Positions 24,586 to 28,301 of a stretch of 28,301 nt of DNA are shown one piece after another. The translations under genes were made by a program, and so were the position numbers. The notes under the pieces were generated by a model that worked only from the letters and a program-made list of their open reading frames with translations, ran no database searches and was not told the origin of the DNA. The stretch is from a virus, in IMG/VR virus record IMGVR_UViG_3300020442_003401, positions 1 through 28,301 of that record; one strand, 5' to 3'. Every line of letters begins with the position of its first letter. Positions within the stretch are counted from its first letter, which is position 1.

Positions 24586-25599
24586 TTGTTTAAGAAAGCA
24601 GCAGTGTTTACTGACATACATTTGGGTATGAAGGGTAACTCACGGGTTCATAATCAGGACTGCGAAGCATATATTGATTGGTATATCGAGCAAGCCAAAG
24701 CTAATAACTGTGAAACAGGACTCTTTTGTGGTGATTGGCATCATAACAGAAACAGTTTGAACCTCACAACTATGGATACAACCATCAGGTTGTTAGAAAA
24801 ACTAGGCAATGCCTTTGAACAGTTCTATATGTTTGCAGGTAACCACGACTTATACTACAAAGACAAGCGAGATGTGAAGTCAACTGAGTTTGCAAAACAC
24901 ATTCCAGGTATTACAGTGGTAGATGAGATACAGGTGATTGAAGATGTAGCACTTGTTCCGTGGTTAGTAGGTGACGAATGGCGTAGAATTGAGAAATTAC
25001 AAGCCAAATACTTGTTTGGGCACTTTGAACTGCCCAGCTTCTATATGAATGCAATGGTACAAATGCCAGACCACGGTGAACTAAAGTCGGAACACTTCAA
25101 GAATCAAGAGTATGTGTTCAGCGGACACTTCCACAAGCGGCAGAAGCAGGGTAAGATCCACTACATCGGTAATGCTTTCCCACACAACTATGCAGATGCT
25201 TGGGATGACGACCGTGGTATGATGATATTGGATCGTGAGAACAATGCAGAACCAGAGTATATCAACTGGCCAGACTGTCCCAAGTACCGTACAGTCAAGT
25301 TATCACAACTGATTGATGAGCAAGAAACACTTATCAAGCAAAACATGTACTTGAGAGTGAACTTAGATATTGATATTAGCTACGAAGAAGCAAGTTTTAT
25401 TAAAGAAACCTTTATGGAACGCTTTGGTTGTAGAGAAATTACATTGATTCCACAGAAACAACTAGAAGAAATTAATACAGACTTGGATATAACGCAATTT
25501 GAGAGTGTCGATCAAATTGTTAGCAAAGAAATACAAAGCATTGACACAGACAGCTTTGATAAAAAGCTGCTTTTGGACATTTATAACGAACTAGTATGA
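24586..25599 (+). CDS. 47: Recombination endonuclease subunit gp47 (Mre11/SbcD family)
   Basis: The 337-residue product (T4 gp47: 339) is the nuclease subunit of the gp46/gp47 complex, which processes DNA ends for recombination-dependent replication and host DNA breakdown. All metallophosphoesterase motifs are present: DIHLG (Asp10, His12), GDWHH (Asp50), AGNHD (Asn86, His87, Asp88), GHFELP (His146) and SGHFHKR (His181, His183). The C-terminal part (about 240-337) is the capping/coiled region that contacts gp46. Translation starts at TTG. The stop overlaps the gp46 start by ATGA, so the two subunits are probably translated together. Confidence 0.96.
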   Translation: MFKKAAVFTDIHLGMKGNSRVHNQDCEAYIDWYIEQAKANNCETGLFCGDWHHNRNSLNLTTMDTTIRLLEKLGNAFEQFYMFAGNHDLYYKDKRDVKSTEFAKHIPGITVVDEIQVIEDVALVPWLVGDEWRRIEKLQAKYLFGHFELPSFYMNAMVQMPDHGELKSEHFKNQEYVFSGHFHKRQKQGKIHYIGNAFPHNYADAWDDDRGMMILDRENNAEPEYINWPDCPKYRTVKLSQLIDEQETLIKQNMYLRVNLDIDISYEEASFIKETFMERFGCREITLIPQKQLEEINTDLDITQFESVDQIVSKEIQSIDTDSFDKKLLLDIYNELV

Positions 25600-27374
25600 T
25601 AAAAATTAGAGACTTAACGGTAAAAAACTTTATGAGTGTGGGTAATGTTACCCAGGCTGTTGACTTTAACAAAGAACAGCTTACTCTAGTGCTTGGTGAA
25701 AACTTAGACCAAGGAGGTGACGACACTGGATCACGAAACGGAACAGGTAAGACAACAATTATTAATGCATTGTCCTATGCCTTGTACGGCCAAGCACTGA
25801 CCAACATCAAGCGGAACAATCTTATCAATAAGACAAACAGTAAGGGGATGTTGGTCACACTTAATTTTGACAAAGAAGGTAATAGTTATCGTATTGAACG
25901 TGGTAGATCACCTAACGTTCTCAAGTTTTATATCAACAATCACGAACAAGTTGATGCAAACATTGATGAATCACAAGGTGATAGTAGAGAAACACAAAAA
26001 TCTATTGCAGAATTACTAGGTATGAGTCACGATATGTTCAAACATATCATTGCATTGAACACATATACCGAACCTTTCTTGAGTATGAGAACAAATGACC
26101 AACGTGCTATTATAGAACAGCTACTTGGAATCACCATCCTTACAGAAAAAGCAGACTTACTCAAAGAAAAAGTCAAACAAACTAAAGATTTTATCACAGA
26201 AGAAACATTAAAGATCAATGCTATAGAGGCAAGCAACAAAAAAATTGAACAAAGCATTGAAACACTGGCTGGTAGACAACGTGCATGGCTTGCAAAACAA
26301 AAACAAGACATTGAAAAATTACAAACTTCAATCGAAGAGCTTGAAAAACTAGACATTGATGCAGAATTAGAAGCACACGACAATTTAACCAACTGGACAG
26401 AACTAAATAATCGTCTTACTAGCCTTAACAAAGAAAAAGCAACACTTGAAGCAGCATTGTTGAGGGCAACTAAGAGTGTTGACAAGGCAGAAAAGGATAT
26501 TACAGATTTAGATGACGCTATTTGTTATACTTGCGGTCAAGAACTTCATGCAGACAAGAAAAAAGAAATTGAAACACGCAAACAAAAAGAATTAACTGAT
26601 GCACTTGCATATCAAACTGAGGTTGCTGATAAATTAGAAGCAACCATGGGCTTTCTTGATGAAATAGGACACATAAACGGACGTCCTAATACATTTTATG
26701 AAAGTGCAAAAGAAGCATACGAACATAGAAACAACGTAGATAATCTTAACAAAACACTGATAAGTAAAAAGCAAGAAGAAGATCCTTATCAGGCACAGAT
26801 TGACGACTTAAAAACAACAGCATTGCAAGAAATTGATTGGAATGATGTAAACACATTAACAAATTTGAAAGAACACCAAGAGTTTCTCCTTAAACTTCTG
26901 ACCAACAAAGATAGTTTTATACGTAAAAAAATAATTGATCAGAACTTGGCGTACTTGAATAACAGGCTAACATATTATTTAGACAAACTAGGCTTACCTC
27001 ATCAGGTCAAGTTCTTAAACGACTTGTCTGTTGAGATTACTCAACTAGGACAGGACTTAGATTTTGACAACTTATCAAGAGGCGAACGCAACAGGCTAAT
27101 ACTAGGCATGAGTTGGTCATTTAGAGATGTATGGGAATCATTATACCAAGGCATCAACTTATTGTTTATCGATGAGTTAATTGACTCTGGTATGGACACT
27201 GCTGGTGTTGAAAATAGTTTAGCTGTGCTCAAGAAGATGGGCAGAGAAAGACAGAAGAATGTATTCCTAATCTCTCACAAAGACGAACTTGTTGGTAGAG
27301 TCAATCATGTTATGAAAGTTGTTAAAGAAAATGGCTTTACTAACTATGAGAACGATATTGACATTATAGAATGA
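25596..27374 (+). CDS. 46: Recombination endonuclease subunit gp46 (Rad50/SbcC family ATPase)
   Basis: The 592-residue product (T4 gp46: 560) is the SMC-like ATPase partner of gp47. In order: Walker A GSRNGTGKTT at 45-54; two coiled-coil arms, about 180-300 and 320-430; a zinc-hook CYTC (Cys310, Cys313) at the apex; the ABC signature LSRGERNRL at 493-501; Walker B LLFIDELIDSGMD with Asp526-Glu527; and the switch histidine in FLISHKDEL. All key residues are intact, so it should be active. The start overlaps gp47 by four bases and no strong ribosome site is seen, so coupling is likely. The stop overlaps the next small gene in the same way. Confidence 0.97.
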   Translation: MIKIRDLTVKNFMSVGNVTQAVDFNKEQLTLVLGENLDQGGDDTGSRNGTGKTTIINALSYALYGQALTNIKRNNLINKTNSKGMLVTLNFDKEGNSYRIERGRSPNVLKFYINNHEQVDANIDESQGDSRETQKSIAELLGMSHDMFKHIIALNTYTEPFLSMRTNDQRAIIEQLLGITILTEKADLLKEKVKQTKDFITEETLKINAIEASNKKIEQSIETLAGRQRAWLAKQKQDIEKLQTSIEELEKLDIDAELEAHDNLTNWTELNNRLTSLNKEKATLEAALLRATKSVDKAEKDITDLDDAICYTCGQELHADKKKEIETRKQKELTDALAYQTEVADKLEATMGFLDEIGHINGRPNTFYESAKEAYEHRNNVDNLNKTLISKKQEEDPYQAQIDDLKTTALQEIDWNDVNTLTNLKEHQEFLLKLLTNKDSFIRKKIIDQNLAYLNNRLTYYLDKLGLPHQVKFLNDLSVEITQLGQDLDFDNLSRGERNRLILGMSWSFRDVWESLYQGINLLFIDELIDSGMDTAGVENSLAVLKKMGRERQKNVFLISHKDELVGRVNHVMKVVKENGFTNYENDIDIIE

Positions 27375-27610
27375 CAGACGATACACACGACTTGTTAATG
27401 CAAAAAGTTATGGACTACCTCAAAGCTAGTGAGGAGTTTGAAACACGGCCAAGTAAAAATACTAGCCGCACAGCAAGACGTGAGCTTAGAGAATTAATGA
27501 GACTAGCAAAGGCAAGACAAGACGAAATCATGGATCATTACAATGAAGTATTAGAAGGATTTCGCAAAGATCAAAAATGGCAAGGCAGAAGAAAGCACCC
27601 ACTTATATAG
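27371..27610 (+). CDS. Small charged conserved-type protein after gp46, function unknown
   Basis: The 79-residue product begins with ATGA overlapping the gp46 stop, which strongly supports that it is real. It is mostly helical in appearance and rich in Arg, Lys and Glu, with EEFETRPSKNTSRTARRELR followed by ELMRLAKARQDEIMDHYNEV. Small basic proteins of this kind follow gp46 in marine T4-like phages, but I know no established function. The charge pattern would allow nucleic-acid or protein binding; this is inference. No cysteines, membrane segment or signal peptide are present. Confidence 0.8.
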   Translation: MTDDTHDLLMQKVMDYLKASEEFETRPSKNTSRTARRELRELMRLAKARQDEIMDHYNEVLEGFRKDQKWQGRRKHPLI

Positions 27611-27613
27611 TGT

Positions 27614-28039
27614 ATGAGTTGGACATACAAAGGCAAGAAGGTTGAAACAATACCTGACGAATACGAAGGCTTTGTATATCTGATTACAAACAAAAAGACA
27701 AAACAAAAGTACGTAGGCAAAAAACTAGCAAGGTTCAAAACTACAAAGCCACCATTAAAAGGCAAAAAGAACAAACGCCGAGGCTACAAAGAAAGCGATT
27801 GGCGTGAATACTGGGGAAGTTCAGATAGACTGAACGAAGATGTAAAACAACTAGGCGAAAAAAACTTTACTCGTGAAATACTTTACTACTGCAAAAGCAG
27901 AGCAGAGATGAGTTACATTGAAGCACGAGAACAGTTTGACAGGCGAGTATTAGAAACAGACGAATACTACAATGGCATCATCAATGTTAGAGTTGGTGGT
28001 TCTAAAAAACTACGCCAGGCACTACTAGAAAACAAATAG
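27614..28039 (+). CDS. GIY-YIG-like endonuclease
   Basis: The 141-residue product begins 3 bases after the previous stop. Residues 19-37 carry a GIY-YIG-type start: GFVYLITN, a short turn, then KYVGKK, matching the two-strand pattern of the family. A basic stretch follows (about 44-60), then YWGSSDRL and FTREILYYC. The conserved glutamate of these nucleases could lie in MSYIEAREQF. Proteins of this size and pattern are annotated as putative endonucleases in marine T4-like phages. Roles could be host DNA degradation, repair or homing; no DNA-binding module typical of the larger homing enzymes is visible, so a stand-alone nuclease is more likely. There is no good ribosome site, which suggests coupling to the upstream gene. 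Confidence 0.8.
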   Translation: MSWTYKGKKVETIPDEYEGFVYLITNKKTKQKYVGKKLARFKTTKPPLKGKKNKRRGYKESDWREYWGSSDRLNEDVKQLGEKNFTREILYYCKSRAEMSYIEAREQFDRRVLETDEYYNGIINVRVGGSKKLRQALLENK

Positions 28040-28059
28040 GCTATATAACGAGCTCTAAA

Positions 28060-28262
28060 AAAATCCAAGATCCAGCCGAGGTAATGCTCGTGGCCGGTGG
28101 TGTGGTATGCTCGCGTGAAGAAACATACGATAGGTTTTGAAGGATTGTGGCTCTGAGAAAAAGCAACCACAGGGTAAGTGTTTTCGCTTGTTAGGGAATT
28201 ACTGCCTTCCGTTGATATGACGAAGCTAGAGTAGGAGGATACAGGTCAACCGCCTCCGACTT
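28060..28262 (+). ncRNA. Candidate structured non-coding RNA (unidentified)
   Basis: After the nuclease gene there is no convincing frame to the window end. Base composition rises to about 49% GC over 28081-28260, counted by hand, against about a third in the surrounding genes. Several hairpins are visible: GTATG/CATAC (28105-28109 with 28124-28128), TTGTGG/CCACAG (28145-28150 with 28167-28172), AAGTG-TTTT-CGCTT (28176-28189), and a long one pairing GAGTAGGAGG (28229-28238) with CCTCCGACTT (28253-28262). I looked for tRNA, tmRNA, 5S, SRP and RNase P signatures and found none. The strand is assumed from the flanking genes. The limits are approximate. Confidence 0.4.
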
Positions 28263-28301
28263 ACGCTACACCGTATAATTTAATTTTATACGCTACACCG
28301 T
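28262..28301. repeat. 27-bp-period direct repeat with internal inverted repeat at the window edge
   Basis: TACGCTACACCGT occurs at 28262-28274 and again at 28289-28301, so the period is 27 bp and the second copy is cut by the window end. Between them GTATAA (28273-28278) and TTATAC (28286-28291) form an inverted repeat around a 7-base AT spacer. It may continue outside the window as an array. It could be a protein-binding site or a repeat left by assembly at a contig end. Confidence 0.65.

Noticed and set aside
26027-26485. 152-codon minus-strand frame inside gp46
   Set aside because: It is opposite the coiled-coil arms of gp46. Its Ser/Leu-rich product is the usual mirror of coiled-coil codons.
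28084-28140. 18-codon frame MLVAGGVVCSREETYDRF with GAGG just upstream
   Set aside because: Too short, ribosome site only 3 bases from the ATG, and it lies in the structured GC-rich stretch. No independent support for translation.
27967-28170. Minus-strand 67-codon frame overlapping the nuclease gene end
   Set aside because: It is antisense to a recognisable nuclease, lacks a ribosome site, and its composition looks like a shadow of the plus-strand gene.
28217-28301. Frame ATG ACG AAG CTA GAG TAG GAG GAT... open after the TAG to the window end, with identical GAG codons on both sides of the stop, like a recoding or bypass site
   Set aside because: There is no ribosome site before the ATG, only five codons precede the stop, and the region is better explained by hairpins. 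It needs the sequence beyond the window.
28040-28301. tRNA, tmRNA, SRP or RNase P RNA gene in the GC-rich end region
   Set aside because: No GGTTCRANTCC T-arm, CCA end, tag frame or conserved core of these RNAs was found on either strand.
27614-28301. A mobile group I intron with its GIY-YIG homing enzyme
   Set aside because: No group I core elements (paired P/Q/R/S segments) could be recognised and no split gene is visible on either side. Kept only as an idea under the RNA finding.

Overview
This window is a block of a T4-like marine myovirus genome. The evidence is a set of T4 core genes (gp55, gp47, gp46, gp48, gp53, gp5, gp25, gp6) carried in an AT-rich sequence. The tail proteins are of the enlarged kind seen in marine T4-like phages of cyanobacteria and SAR11-type hosts: a long gp6, a very short gp53, a gp5 without lysozyme domain, and a giant protein after gp6. 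The host cannot be named from sequence alone. The low GC suggests a low-GC marine bacterium.

Layout. From 1 to 23634 everything is on the minus strand and forms one tail/baseplate cluster. In transcription order it is gp48 (tail-tube cap), gp53 (wedge), a 778-residue hub-like protein, gp5 (hub spike), a 524-residue Gly/Ala-rich protein, gp25 (wedge/sheath initiator), gp6 (wedge), and a giant structural gene of at least 4348 codons whose end lies outside the window. Genes are almost gapless, and three junctions share the TAATG stop/start overlap. From 23707 to 28039 everything is on the plus strand and concerns late transcription and DNA metabolism: gp55 (late sigma factor), gp47 and gp46 (recombination nuclease), a 79-residue conserved-type small protein, and a GIY-YIG-like nuclease.

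The two arms diverge from a 72-bp control region (23635-23706). A sigma70-type promoter (TTGACA, 17 bp, TATTAT) drives gp55 rightward. Directly abutting it, on the other strand, is a late-type element (CTAAATA) that would drive gp48 and the tail operon. The product of the rightward gene, gp55, is the factor expected to switch on the leftward promoter. A second late-type element (ATAAATA) lies between gp25 and gp6, and a second sigma70-type promoter lies in front of gp47.

The last 262 bases (28040-28301) hold no convincing gene. They are about 49% GC in a genome otherwise around 35%, contain several short hairpins, and end in a 27-bp direct repeat cut by the window edge. They are the best candidate here for an undescribed element, probably a structured RNA. 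The other unusual items are the giant gene with beta-propeller-like repeats, a poly-serine tail on gp6, and long glycine-zipper-like stretches in two hub-region proteins.
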